Below are positions 8,072 through 18,991 of a stretch of 64,000 nucleotides of DNA, one piece after another (position 1 is the stretch's first letter; every line of letters starts with the position of its first letter). This stretch comes from Kribbella qitaiheensis (GTDB taxonomy: Bacteria; Actinomycetota; Actinomycetes; Propionibacteriales; Kribbellaceae). The stretch spans positions 6,696,001 through 6,760,000 of the forward strand of contig NZ_CP043661.1 in NCBI RefSeq assembly GCF_014217565.1, read 5' to 3'. The position numbers and the translations under genes are program-made. Under the pieces are notes generated by a model. It was not told where the DNA came from, made no database searches, and saw nothing but the letters and a program-made list of their open reading frames with translations.

Positions 8072-9752
8072 ATGCTCGCGCAAGATTCGATCCTGCGGTT
8101 GGATGCCACGGCAATCGACTACATCATCATTGCTACGTATTTCACTTTCGTGCTCGGGATCGGATATCTCGCCAAACGCGCGGTATCGAACAGCCTCGAT
8201 TTCTTCCTGTCCGGCCGGTCGCTGCCGGGCCTGGGTGACGGGCCTGGCTTTCATCTCGGCCAACCTCGGCGCGATCGAGATCATGGGGATGTCGGCCAAC
8301 GGCGCGCAGTACGGGCTGCCGACGGTGCACTACTTCTGGATCGGCGCGATCCCGGCGATGCTGTTCCTCGGCGTCGTGATGATGCCGTTCTACTACGGCT
8401 CCAAGGTCCGCAGCGTGCCGGAGTTCATGCTCAGACGCTTCGGGAAGCCTGCGCATCTGGTGAATGCGATCAGCTTCGCGCTCGCCCAGGTCCTGATCGC
8501 GGGCGTGAACCTGTTCCTGCTGGCGACCATCGTGAATGTGATGCTCGGCTGGCCGATCTGGCTGTCGGTGATCATCGCCGCGGTCATCGTGCTCAGCTAC
8601 ATCACCCTCGGCGGGCTGTCGGCGGCGATCTACAACGAGGTGCTGCAGTTCTTCGTGATCGTGGCGGCGTTGCTGCCGTTGACCATCGTCGGCCTGCACA
8701 AGGTCGGCGGCTACCAGGGCCTGATCGACAAGATCACCGCCACAGCGAACGGCAATCAGCAGGCGCACGCGTGGCCGGGCACCAACCTGAGCGGCTTCAA
8801 CAACAGCTTCCTGTCGGTGATCGGGCTGGTCTTCGGCCTCGGCTTCGTGCTGTCCTTCGGTTACTGGACCACCAACTTCGTCGAGGTCCAGCGGGCGCTG
8901 GCCAGCAAGAACATGTCGGCCGCCCGGCGGACGCCGATCATCGGCTCGTTCCCGAAGATGTTCATCCCGTTCATCGTCATCATCCCGGGGATGATCGCGG
9001 CCGTCGCCGTACCGGAGATGAAGCAGTTCAAGCTGGACGGCAGCGGCTCGGTGACCTACAACGACGCGTTGCTGCTGTTGATGCGTGACCTGCTGCCCAA
9101 CGGCATGCTCGGCCTCGCGATCACCGGTCTGCTGGCCTCCTTCATGGCCGGGATGGCGGCGAACCTCAGTTCGTTCAACACCGTGGTGACCTACGACCTG
9201 ATCGAGCGGTACCTCATCAAGGACCGCGACGACGCGTTCTACCTGCGGACCGGTCGCTGGCTGACCGTCGGCGGCACGGTCATCGCGATCGGTACGGCGG
9301 CGATCGCCTCCGGCTACAGCAACCTGATGGACTACCTGCAACAGCTCTTCTCGTTCTTCAACGCCCCGCTGTTCGCGACGTTCATCCTCGGTATGTTCTG
9401 GAAGCGGATGACCGCCGCGGCCGGCTGGATCGGCCTGGTCAGCGGTACCGCTACCGCGGTCGTGGTCTTCGTACTCTCGGAGAACGGCGTGATCAACCTG
9501 CCGGGTCAGGGCGCGAGCTTCGTCGGGGCCGGCGCTGCCTTCGTCGTCGACATCCTGCTCAGCGTGATCGTCAGCATGGTGACGAAACCGAAGACGGACC
9601 AGGAACTGAAGGGCCTGGTGTACTCGCTGACCCCGAAGGAGGACCGGACCGAGGTCGCGCAGGAAGGCGACCACGGCTGGTACCGCAAGCCGACGCTGCT
9701 GGCGGGGATCTCGCTGGCGATGGTCGTCGTCCTGAACCTCGTCTTCGGCTGA
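8072..9752 (+). CDS. sodium:solute symporter (SSS family), one frameshift
   Basis: Start is ATG 8072, with GGAGG seven bases upstream. The first helix reads ATAIDYIIIATYFTFVLGIG and leads to FFLSGRSLPG; from about 8230 the protein continues in the next frame with WVTGLAFISANLGAIEIMGM. One G too many in GGG at 8227-8229 explains the break; removing it restores about 559 residues with 13-14 helices, normal for SSS/SLC5. The family signature region GLLASFMAGMAANLSSFNTV is intact. The C-terminus of many actinobacterial relatives, like this one, ends in a last isolated helix (LLAGISLAMVVVLNLVFG). Substrate is probably a sugar or organic acid. A small membrane gene follows 18 bases later and is likely cotranscribed. 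Confidence 0.82.
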
Positions 9753-9770
9753 CCCGGAAGGAGAATCGAG

Positions 9771-10028
9771 ATGGCTGAGCAACGGAAGAAGAAGGCCGGA
9801 GCTTTCGACATCCGGGTGGTGATCGCGCTGCTGATCGGGATCTACGGTGTGGTGCTGACGATCCTCGGCATCATCGCCGACCCCAAGGAAGTGGACAAGG
9901 CCGCCGGGATCAACATCAATCTCTGGGGCGGCATCGCGATGCTGGTCTTCGCCGCCATTTTCGTCGGTTGGGCCCGGCTGCGGCCGATCGCGGTACCGGT
10001 CGAGAAGCCCTCCGAGGAGTCGGCGTGA
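9771..10028 (+). CDS. small membrane protein paired with the symporter
   Basis: 85 residues, ATG 9771 with AAGGAGAAT upstream, 18 bases after the symporter stop. A basic start (MAEQRKKKAGAF) precedes two helices: DIRVVIALLIGIYGVVLTIL and LWGGIAMLVFAAIFVGWA, with the tail KPSEESA in the cytoplasm. Small proteins of this shape directly after SSS symporters are common in actinobacteria and are thought of as accessory subunits; that role is inference from position. A strong hairpin follows at 10057-10089. Confidence 0.75.
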   Translation: MAEQRKKKAGAFDIRVVIALLIGIYGVVLTILGIIADPKEVDKAAGININLWGGIAMLVFAAIFVGWARLRPIAVPVEKPSEESA

Positions 10029-10056
10029 CCCGCAGTACGTCAAAGCTGTGACCTAC

Positions 10057-10089
10057 GGCACCGCTGGTCGTTGTAAGACCAGTGGTGCC
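10057..10089 (+). terminator. 13-bp hairpin after the symporter operon
   Basis: GGCACCGCTGGTC (10057-10069) pairs with GACCAGTGGTGCC (10077-10089), with one G-U pair and a 7-base loop. It sits 28 bases after the small membrane gene, in the right place for transcription termination; there is no T-run. Confidence 0.6.
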
Positions 10090-10104
10090 GGTGGTCCCGC
10101 AGCG

Positions 10105-10825
10105 ATGGGAAGCCGGCCCGGCCCCGTCCCACTGCGAAGGATCACCCTGCCGGGACCGGACGCGTACTCGCGCACCCAGGGCGTTTCCAGCCGTACGCCG
10201 GGCGCGATGAGGCCGGCGCGACCGACTTCATGATCAACGCGCTGGACAACTTCGACCCGTCCCCGACGCACTCGCCCAGCCGATCGGCGCGGCCCTGGTC
10301 ACCGGTCTCGCCGATACCGGGCTGGCCCTGCCGGGGCTCGAAATGCTGCCGGTGGAGCTGCGCAGCCTGGATCGCGCGCTGGCGGCGTACCTGCAAAGTG
10401 ACCAAGCGCTGCCGCTGTCCTTTCCGATCGCCGGTCTGCTGAACCTGATGGCGACCCGGGTGAATCCGCTCGCCGTGAACGGTGTGCACCTGTCGCCGTT
10501 CGCCCGGCTGACGTACGCCGAGAAGGCAAAGGCGTTCAAGCTGATCGAGAAGACCGACTCGGACCTGATCGAGTTGCTGGACGTGCACTTTCCCGAGCCG
10601 CTGAAGGCGTCGGTGTCCGGTTTGCTCAAGTTCGTCGGTGGCGCGCTGATCGAGTTCGCCACCTTCGGCGCGTACGGCGAGTTCGCCGTCTACGACCAGG
10701 CGACCAGGACGCTCAAGTCCCGGCCGGTCGGCTGGGACCTCACCGGCTATCAGCCGGACGGACCGGTCGAGGGCTGGGACGACTTCATCGGCTACTACCA
10801 AGGGCGTACGGAGGTGCAAGACTGA
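10105..10825 (+). pseudogene. companion protein of a GMC oxidoreductase, two frameshifts
   Basis: Three frames are needed to read it: RRITLPGPDAYSRTQG from ATG 10105, then FMINALDNFDPSP (around 10230), then DALAQPIGAALVTGLADTGL onward to 10825. Each junction looks like one missing base (near 10207 and near 10265). Restored it would be about 240 residues, ending GPVEGWDDFIGYYQGRTE. It lies directly before the GMC oxidoreductase remnant; such proteins often accompany GMC dehydrogenases as a partner subunit. I do not recognise a named domain. The two lesions plus the damaged neighbour suggest true decay of this locus. Confidence 0.5.
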
Positions 10826-11373
10826 AGGAGTTGATGGCCGGCGGCATCGACAAGCTGCTGACCGTGCTGGTGATCACCGACGACGACGTCGAGGCGCAGA
10901 ACCGGGTCACCCTGTCCGCGCTGCCGGCCGACGAGAACGGGCCGATCCCCAAGGTCACCTTCAAGCAGCGCAAGCGGACTCCGCGGACGCTGAAGAACCG
11001 GGAGTTCATGGCTCGCAAGGCGGCCGAACTGCTGCGCGGCGCGGGCGCCAAGAAGGTCTACCGGATCGACTGGGCTCCGCTGATCCTGCACGTCCAGTCG
11101 TCGATGCGGATGGGAGAGTCGGAGAGCAACTCGGTGGTCGACGCCCGTGGCGAGACGCGCGCGGTGAAGGGTCTGTTCATCGCCGACAACTCGGCCCGGT
11201 CGAACGGCCTCGGCGGCCCGAACCCGACCCTGACCTCCCAGGCGCCGGCGACCAGGACCGCCGAGCACATCTTCCAGTCGTACTTCGACGGGGACCCGTG
11301 GGTTCACAAGGAGTCTCCGGTGGTTTCTACGGACCCGCGGATCAGCGTCCGGCTGGGCCAGCTGGGGCTCTGA
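10822..11373 (+). pseudogene. GMC oxidoreductase, C-terminal fragment
   Basis: About 183 codons remain of a flavoprotein of normally 500-560. The preserved part is the substrate-binding/C-terminal domain: GGIDKLLTVLVITDDDVEAQ, then the LHVQSSMRMG segment holding the first catalytic-site histidine region, and GLFIADNSARSNGLGGPNPT with TSQAPATRTAE, where the second active-site residue lies. The N-terminal FAD-binding GxGxxG fold is missing entirely: the frame continues only a few codons upstream of 10831 before entering the companion gene. So about 1 kb has been lost at a junction near 10815-10822. A translatable start (TTG 10831 behind GAAGGAG) exists, but the product would lack FAD. Confidence 0.7.
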
Positions 11374-11403
11374 GGCCGCGCAGCCTCTCGGCTCCTTGCC
11401 TAT

Positions 11404-11420
11404 CGCGACAGAGTGTCGCG
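11404..11420. terminator. 7-bp hairpin, 3-base loop
   Basis: CGCGACA (11404-11410) and TGTCGCG (11414-11420) form a tight hairpin 30 bases after the GMC fragment. A terminator role is likely from position only. The rest of the 355-base gap holds nothing else until the promoter at 11692. Confidence 0.4.
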
Positions 11421-11691
11421 CTGCCGCTCACTGCGACCCCACGGCGTCGGGCTGCCGTCGTAGTCCGCGCCAAGCCCGGTTCGGAGAGTCCGGCGGGCAC
11501 TCCGAAAGCCGGCCGGAGTTCGTCGCACCTCGCGACGGGCTGGGCGCGGGCTGCGCGATGTCCAGTCCCCGGGAGCGCTCCTGCGGCTTTGAATCCCGCC
11601 GTGTTGCCGAAGGCTCGCCTACACCTCTCTACCCTGTTCCCCCGTGTGAGGTTTCCCCTTGTGGATAAGGCGAAGGTGGCCCTCTAGCGAT

Positions 11692-11736
11692 TTGCCGTGG
11701 TTGTTCGGATCGGCGTATAGTCGAACACATGTTCGC
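11692..11736 (+). promoter_or_regulatory. LexA (SOS) box and leaderless promoter of the DUF222-HNH gene
   Basis: TCGAACACATGTTCGC at 11721-11736 matches the actinobacterial/Bacillus LexA consensus TCGAAC-N4-GTTCGA at all but the last base. It overlaps the ATG (11729). Upstream are TTGCCG (11692-11697) and TATAGT (11716-11721), 18 bases apart, a good sigma-70 promoter. Transcription would begin at or next to the ATG, giving a leaderless mRNA whose start is covered by LexA. No ribosome-binding site precedes the ATG, which fits. Confidence 0.7.
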
Positions 11737-13540
11737 CACCGATTTCACTGGATGCGACGCTGCGCAGACCCTGGCCGCGGCGTCAGCTGCGTACGAGCAG
11801 CAGCGCCAAAGTGAACTCAACCTGATCCTCGCCGCGCAGCACCAGGCCGACCTGCACCCCGCACCCGGTCGCAGTCACGGCCGCCCCGGCGGTGAACAGG
11901 CCCGCGTCTACGGCGGCGACGGCAACCCCGAGATCGCCGAATTCGCCGTCGCCGAATTCGGGGTCGTGATCGGCCGCTCACCAGGGTCAGCAGCCAGGTT
12001 CGTCGGACAGTGCGTCGCGCTACGGCACCGGTTCCCCGCCACCTGGGAACGTGTGAAGTCCGGCCACGCTACCGGGTGGAGAGCACTCCAGGTCGTTCAG
12101 GAATGTGTCGAGCTGTCTGCCGAGGCCGCGGCGATCGTGGACCGGCGCGTCGCCGATCTCGTCGACTCGGTCACCTTGGCGCAGTTGCAGAAGATCATCA
12201 AAGCCGCGTCCTGGCGGGCCGACCCCGAAGCAGTAGACGCGAAAGCGAAAGCATCCGCGAAAGAACGCGGTGTGTGGGTCGGGCGTACCGACGAGCACGG
12301 CAGCACCAAGCTGTACCTCAAAGCCGCGACCGGTGACGTCATCCAGCTGTACGCGACCATCACCCAACTCGCCGAAGCCCTCGCGGCACTAGGTGACACC
12401 GGCACGATCGACCAGCGCCGCGCCAAAGCCGCCGGTCTACTGTCCGACCCCGCCCTGGCCGCCGACCTCCTCACCGCCACCCAACACCTCGCCACCACCA
12501 AGGCCGCTACCAAGCAGCCCGCCACCCAGTCCGCCGGCGGCCCTGCCGCCACGCAGACCGATGACCCGGCGGCCGCAGCCTCCGAGGACACCGGCCAGCA
12601 GGATGCTGTTGCGGAGCCTGGCCTCGATGACGAGGCCGACCGCGACACCCCACACCCCGACACCCTGGGCCATCCACTCGACCACGACGACCCGGCCACG
12701 ACTGTCGCCGCAGTCGTAGCGCCTGGCGCTGGTGACGACAACTCCGTCGACCCGGCCCGCCCAGACCGGCCGCCCGGTCAGCGACCATCACTGCTGGGCA
12801 GCAGCCCCGTACCGGTAGACGACCCTGCCCGCGCGGGCAGGGACACTGCCGCACGCCTCGAACTACGCCGCAAAATCGACGCCACCCGCCAAAGCCACCC
12901 CGAACGAGGACGGCGGATCTACCAGACCGTCGTCAACCTCCACATCACCGACGAAACCCTGCTGGCCGGCAAAGGCACGGCCCGGGTCGAAGGCTACGGA
13001 CCCGTCTACACCGACCGGCTCGAAGAACTCCTCGGCCACCACCGCATCGTCCTGCGCCCTGTCATCGACCTCAACACCGCGCTCAGCGTCCACGCATATG
13101 AGATCCCCAACCGGATCAGCGCCCACGTCAACCTGCGCTATCCGATCGAACAGTTCCCCTACGGAGCCACCGAAACCCGCACCACCCCCAACTACACCGG
13201 CACCGGCCGTGCCTCGACCGACCTCGACCACATCGAGCCCTACCGGGCAGGAGGACCCGCGAACCAGACCTCGACCGACAACCTCGCACCCCAAGGCCGG
13301 TTCGGCCACCGCCTCAAGACCCACGACGACTGGCGCCTGCGCCGTATCGACAACTACACCCTCGAATGGACCACCAAACACGGCTACAAATTCCACCTCG
13401 ATCACACCGGAACCCACCCCATCCCCAAAGACAGAGACCACGACGGCCGAAACCGCCTCAGAACCCGGACGCCTGCTGGCGCGATCCGATGCCCTGGGAG
13501 AACTCCGCTCCCGCGGCCGAGTCGTCCAGCGCCTCACTGA
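11729..13540 (+). CDS. DUF222 domain-containing HNH endonuclease-like protein
   Basis: 603 residues. The N-terminal two thirds is the DUF222 region of the 13E12 repeat family (MFATDFTGCDAAQTLAAASA, then the conserved EFAVAEFGVVIGRSPGSAAR). A long low-complexity Ala/Pro/Asp linker lies at about residues 255-370. The C-terminal HNH nuclease motif reads STDLDHIEPYRAGGPANQTS followed by TDNLAPQGRFGHRLKTH. These proteins are abundant, repeated and mobile-looking in actinobacteria; the biological role is unclear, and DNA cleavage is inferred from the HNH residues. The LexA box at the start suggests induction by DNA damage, as reported for some mycobacterial 13E12 genes. The last 20 or so residues (after NRLRTRTPAG) look irregular and may be frayed. 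Confidence 0.88.
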   Translation: MFATDFTGCDAAQTLAAASAAYEQQRQSELNLILAAQHQADLHPAPGRSHGRPGGEQARVYGGDGNPEIAEFAVAEFGVVIGRSPGSAARFVGQCVALRHRFPATWERVKSGHATGWRALQVVQECVELSAEAAAIVDRRVADLVDSVTLAQLQKIIKAASWRADPEAVDAKAKASAKERGVWVGRTDEHGSTKLYLKAATGDVIQLYATITQLAEALAALGDTGTIDQRRAKAAGLLSDPALAADLLTATQHLATTKAATKQPATQSAGGPAATQTDDPAAAASEDTGQQDAVAEPGLDDEADRDTPHPDTLGHPLDHDDPATTVAAVVAPGAGDDNSVDPARPDRPPGQRPSLLGSSPVPVDDPARAGRDTAARLELRRKIDATRQSHPERGRRIYQTVVNLHITDETLLAGKGTARVEGYGPVYTDRLEELLGHHRIVLRPVIDLNTALSVHAYEIPNRISAHVNLRYPIEQFPYGATETRTTPNYTGTGRASTDLDHIEPYRAGGPANQTSTDNLAPQGRFGHRLKTHDDWRLRRIDNYTLEWTTKHGYKFHLDHTGTHPIPKDRDHDGRNRLRTRTPAGAIRCPGRTPLPRPSRPAPH

Positions 13541-13660
13541 CCACGGCTGCGTAGTGCTGGGAGTAGATGTCCGTTTGGCGAACATGGCTGTCCGGTGTGG
13601 TCCTGCCGTTCGGCGGCTGTGGTTCCTAGGCTCGAAGTACCCGAACAGGAGGATTTCGAG

Positions 13661-14428
13661 ATGACGATCACGCAGGGTTCGACGGACCTGCCGGCGCTGG
13701 CGTCGCAGTACGCCGAGCAGGGGTTTGTGCTGGTGAAAGGCCTGCTCAGCAAGGAGGAGGCGGCGTCCTACCGGGAGACGAGCCATGCGTTGCTGGGCCG
13801 GCTGAACCGGCACGACGACCCGACCTGGCAGTCCGCGACGGGGATGGCCGGCGGGAAGACCCGGCTGCGGCACCTGCACGACGCGCAGTTCTACGACGCG
13901 GCGTTCTCGCGGTTGCTGGTGGATCCGCGGTTCACCGATGTGGCCGCTGCGGTGATGGGTGTGGAGGATGTGCAACTGCACCACACCAAGCTGTTCGTGA
14001 AGCCGCCGGAGAACGGGTCGCCGTTCCCGCTGCACCAGGACTATCCGTTCTTCCCGCACAAGTACCACCGGGTCGGAGCGGCGATCTTCCACTTCGACGA
14101 CGCGCCGGAGGAGAAGGGCTGCGTCCGGGTGATCCCGGGCAGCCACAAGGCCGGGCCGCGCGAGCACGACCCGGAGGGCTCGTACCACCTGCCCGACGTG
14201 CCGTTCGACGACGCCACGCCGCAGCCCGCTGAGGCCGGCGACGTGCTGTTCTTCACCTACCTGACCGTGCACGGCTCGGGAGTGAACGTCAGCAACGAGC
14301 CGCGGACGACCTGGCTGGTGCAGTACCGCGACCCGTCCGACCCGCCCACGGTGAAGACCCACGACCACTCGCTCGGGCAGGGCATGATTCTGAGGGGAGT
14401 GGACCCGACCGGCAGGAGTGGCGTTTGA
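13661..14428 (+). CDS. phytanoyl-CoA dioxygenase (PhyH) family protein
   Basis: 255 residues from ATG 13661, preceded by AGGAGG at a good distance. It has the PhyH Fe(II)/2-oxoglutarate dioxygenase fold: GFVLVKGLLSKEEAASYRE near the start, metal ligands His and Asp in FPLHQDYPFF (about residues 125-127), and the distal His in LTVHGSGVN (about 204), followed by an Arg that binds 2-oxoglutarate. The substrate is unknown; actinobacterial members hydroxylate small molecules, lipids or natural products. The stop overlaps the TTG start of the AraC gene, so the two are coupled and the regulator probably controls this enzyme. Confidence 0.88.
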   Translation: MTITQGSTDLPALASQYAEQGFVLVKGLLSKEEAASYRETSHALLGRLNRHDDPTWQSATGMAGGKTRLRHLHDAQFYDAAFSRLLVDPRFTDVAAAVMGVEDVQLHHTKLFVKPPENGSPFPLHQDYPFFPHKYHRVGAAIFHFDDAPEEKGCVRVIPGSHKAGPREHDPEGSYHLPDVPFDDATPQPAEAGDVLFFTYLTVHGSGVNVSNEPRTTWLVQYRDPSDPPTVKTHDHSLGQGMILRGVDPTGRSGV

Positions 14429-15333
14429 GTCTGACGGCTGTCGCTGCGGCGGACCGGTTCGTGGACCTCGCGGGGCTACTGGAGTCCTGCGAGGTCGGCG
14501 GCTTCCGTGCGGACTTCGTGAGCTGGGGGCACTACCGCCCGGAGTACTGGCGGAACTACTGGCACAGCCACTCCTTCCACGAGGTCTGCCTGGCGTACTC
14601 CGGCGAGGGCCGCTTCAACTCCGGTACGACCGAGTACCAGATCGGTCCGGGCGACGTGTTCCTGGCTAGGCCGGGGGACGTCCACGAGATCGAGTCGAGC
14701 CGGTCGGCGCCGCTGGGAATCGCGTTCTGGGGCTTCACCTTCCGTTCGGTGTCCGGTGCCTCCGGTGCGGGCTGGTGGTCGGGGCTGACCCGGCCGGACG
14801 GTCCAGTGGTCTCCACTGCTCTTGGTGGGTTGCCTGCAGTCATCGCTGCGCTGGCGGCGGAGGCTGCGGCACCACGGTCGGGGTACGAGTCGTCCCTGGA
14901 CGCTTTCGGCGCTGCACTCGTGCTGGACACGGCTAGAGCGTTCGCACTCGAGGACGACCTGTCGGTGGAGCCCATAGTGCGCGACCGCGGCCCGGTGGTG
15001 GTCGAGGCGATGCAGCGGCACCTGCTGGACAACCTGGCCCGACCCGTAACGGTGCGAGAGGTCGCCGCTGCCGTGCACCTGTCCGAGCGGCACGCGGAGC
15101 GGCTCTTTCGTTCGGTCACCGGGGCTTCGCTGATGTCTACGCTCTGGCGGATGCGCCTGGAGCTCGCGGCCCAGCTCCTGTTGGACCACACGCTCACTGT
15201 GACTCAGGTGGCGCGCGCCTGCGGGTACTCCGACGTACGGCCGTTCTCTACTGCCTTCCGCCGGCACTACGGCAAGACCCCGAGCGCCCACCGTCGCACC
15301 GGCGGAACAGAGTTCCTGGTTCGCCGGAGTTAA
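14425..15333 (+). CDS. AraC-family transcriptional regulator
   Basis: 302 residues. The start is TTG 14425, with GGCAGGAG upstream, overlapping the PhyH stop. The N-terminal half is a cupin-like sensor domain (HSHSFHEVCLAYSGEGRFN, then GPGDVFLARPGDVHEIE), the form that binds sugars or other small ligands. The C-terminal 100 residues carry two helix-turn-helix motifs: TVREVAAAVHLSERHAERLF and VTQVARACGYSDVRPFSTAF followed by RRHYGKTPSAHR. Likely an activator of the upstream dioxygenase gene, by translational coupling and neighbourhood. Confidence 0.9.
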   Translation: MSLTAVAAADRFVDLAGLLESCEVGGFRADFVSWGHYRPEYWRNYWHSHSFHEVCLAYSGEGRFNSGTTEYQIGPGDVFLARPGDVHEIESSRSAPLGIAFWGFTFRSVSGASGAGWWSGLTRPDGPVVSTALGGLPAVIAALAAEAAAPRSGYESSLDAFGAALVLDTARAFALEDDLSVEPIVRDRGPVVVEAMQRHLLDNLARPVTVREVAAAVHLSERHAERLFRSVTGASLMSTLWRMRLELAAQLLLDHTLTVTQVARACGYSDVRPFSTAFRRHYGKTPSAHRRTGGTEFLVRRS

Positions 15334-15374
15334 CCCGGTCACATCGGGGTGGGGACATGCGGTAATCTGGGGGT

Positions 15375-15401
15375 ATGCGAGCAACCCTGCTTCTTAGTTA
15401 G
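15375..15401 (+). CDS. leucine leader peptide (MRATLLLS) for leuS attenuation
   Basis: A nine-codon frame ATG CGA GCA ACC CTG CTT CTT AGT TAG contains three leucine codons in a row, with GGGGG just before the ATG and a TAATCT -10-like hexamer at 15363-15368. It lies 45 bases before the attenuator hairpin and ahead of leuS. That is the layout of ribosome-mediated attenuation: a ribosome stalled at the Leu codons when charged leucyl-tRNA is scarce would favour an antiterminator. Too short to judge by homology; the evidence is arrangement and codon content. Confidence 0.65.
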   Translation: MRATLLLS

Positions 15402-15405
15402 CCGT

Positions 15406-15469
15406 ACTGGCATCCAGGCGCCTTCTGCGCCGGTCAGTGTGGCGACCCCTCCTGTGTGAGGGGCTTTTT
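15406..15469 (+). terminator. leuS attenuator: competing hairpins and T-tailed terminator
   Basis: The terminator is CCCCTC (15446-15451), loop CTGTGT, GAGGGG (15458-15463), then CTTTTT: a true intrinsic terminator with a T-run, unusual in this GC-rich DNA. Upstream, GGCGC (15417-15421)/GCGCC (15427-15431) is nested in an outer pairing ACTGGC/GCCGGT, giving alternative folds between the leader peptide stop and the terminator. About 60 bases separate the T-run from the leuS start. Confidence 0.65.
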
Positions 15470-15529
15470 CATTTAGAGGCATCTTTCTGGCAGGGTTCCC
15501 ATGACATCTCAAGACGCAGGAGTACGACG

Positions 15530-18019
<2,490 letters not shown>

Positions 18020-18030
18020 GACGCTGCCGT

Positions 18031-18450
18031 ATGCGTTCCGAGCTGATCGATGTCGGTACCGGTGACCAGCAGGTCGTTTTCGATCTGACCAGCAAGTGCG
18101 AGCAGTTCGTCGCCGCTGAGGCCCATCAGGCCCAGGGCGACGGGCTGCTGCACGTCTTCGTGCCGCACGCGACGGCCGGAGTGGCGATCCTGGAGACGGG
18201 AGCGGGCAGCGATACGGATCTGCTCGCCGTACTGGAGCAGCTGCTGCCGCGGGACTTCGAGTGGCAGCACCGGCACGGGTCGGCGGGGCATGGGCGCGAT
18301 CACGTGCTGCCCGCCTTGATCCCGCCGTACGCGACGGTGCCGGTGATCGGTGGCCGGATGATGCTCGGCAGCTGGCAGTCGATCTGCCTGGTCGACACCA
18401 ATGTGGACAACCCGCGCCGGCAGGTCCGGCTGTCCTGGCTGCCAAGCTGA
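18031..18450 (+). CDS. UPF0047/YjbQ family protein
   Basis: 139 residues, 11 bases downstream of leuS. The YjbQ family signature is seen in HVFVPHATAGVAILETGAGS, GSAGHGRDHVLPALIPP and LGSWQSICLVDTN. The conserved His and Glu residues line a small active site; E. coli YjbQ has weak thiamine-phosphate synthase activity, but the true role is not settled. Short distance suggests cotranscription with leuS. Full length for the family. Confidence 0.88.
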   Translation: MRSELIDVGTGDQQVVFDLTSKCEQFVAAEAHQAQGDGLLHVFVPHATAGVAILETGAGSDTDLLAVLEQLLPRDFEWQHRHGSAGHGRDHVLPALIPPYATVPVIGGRMMLGSWQSICLVDTNVDNPRRQVRLSWLPS

Positions 18451-18991
18451 CGTTTCAAGCTGTTTGTGGACTACCGGGTAATGAAGAATTCCGGTGTTTG
18501 GTGACTTATCGTGATGTTGCCTGTCACGTTACGTTCGCGAAACACATCTCCGGTTGACTGTTGCGCATGGCGGCGACGGGGAACTTCCGGGAACAGTGGC
18601 TCGGTCTTGGCACCGAACTGGTGGTCCGCGCGACCCGGAGCATCTGCGCCGGCAGCCTCCTGAACGCTGATTCGGGGCGTGCGGTGACCGCCGCCCGGAT
18701 AGAGGAGTGGGCCGGAGTGCTTTCTCTCTACGAGCCCCAGCTTTCCCTTGTCGAGCCCCAGAACGAGTCCGTGGCCGTACGCGCGACCGCCTGACAATGA
18801 CATTCTTGCGGCGTCAGTAATTACCTCTCCTCTTTCCTCTGCGTGGTCGGGTCGGACGAAATTCAACCATTCTGTCCGGATCCCGGCGGGACGCTGTGCT
18901 GGCGTCCGGGCGGCAGCCGCGTCCAGAATCTGAGAAGGTGTCACGCTATGTTGTGCGAGGGACGTGTGAGGCTCTGAAGGGGTGACGGGCT

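Noticed and set aside
8142..10043. 633-codon minus-strand frame over the symporter region
   Set aside because: Shadow of the symporter and its small partner; extremely rich in His, Asp, Gln and Arg with no domain.
10060..10086. CTGGTC...GACCAG as a DasR operator
   Set aside because: The two halves are separated by seven bases, while DasR sites are contiguous; a terminator hairpin fits better.
12863..14368. 501-codon minus-strand frame over the DUF222-HNH and PhyH genes
   Set aside because: Runs antisense across two unrelated good genes; no ribosome site or recognisable motif.
18561..18794. 77-codon plus-strand frame in the gap before the NB-ARC regulator
   Set aside because: No ribosome site, no motif, and unremarkable composition; the 541-base gap 18451-18991 is left as intergenic.
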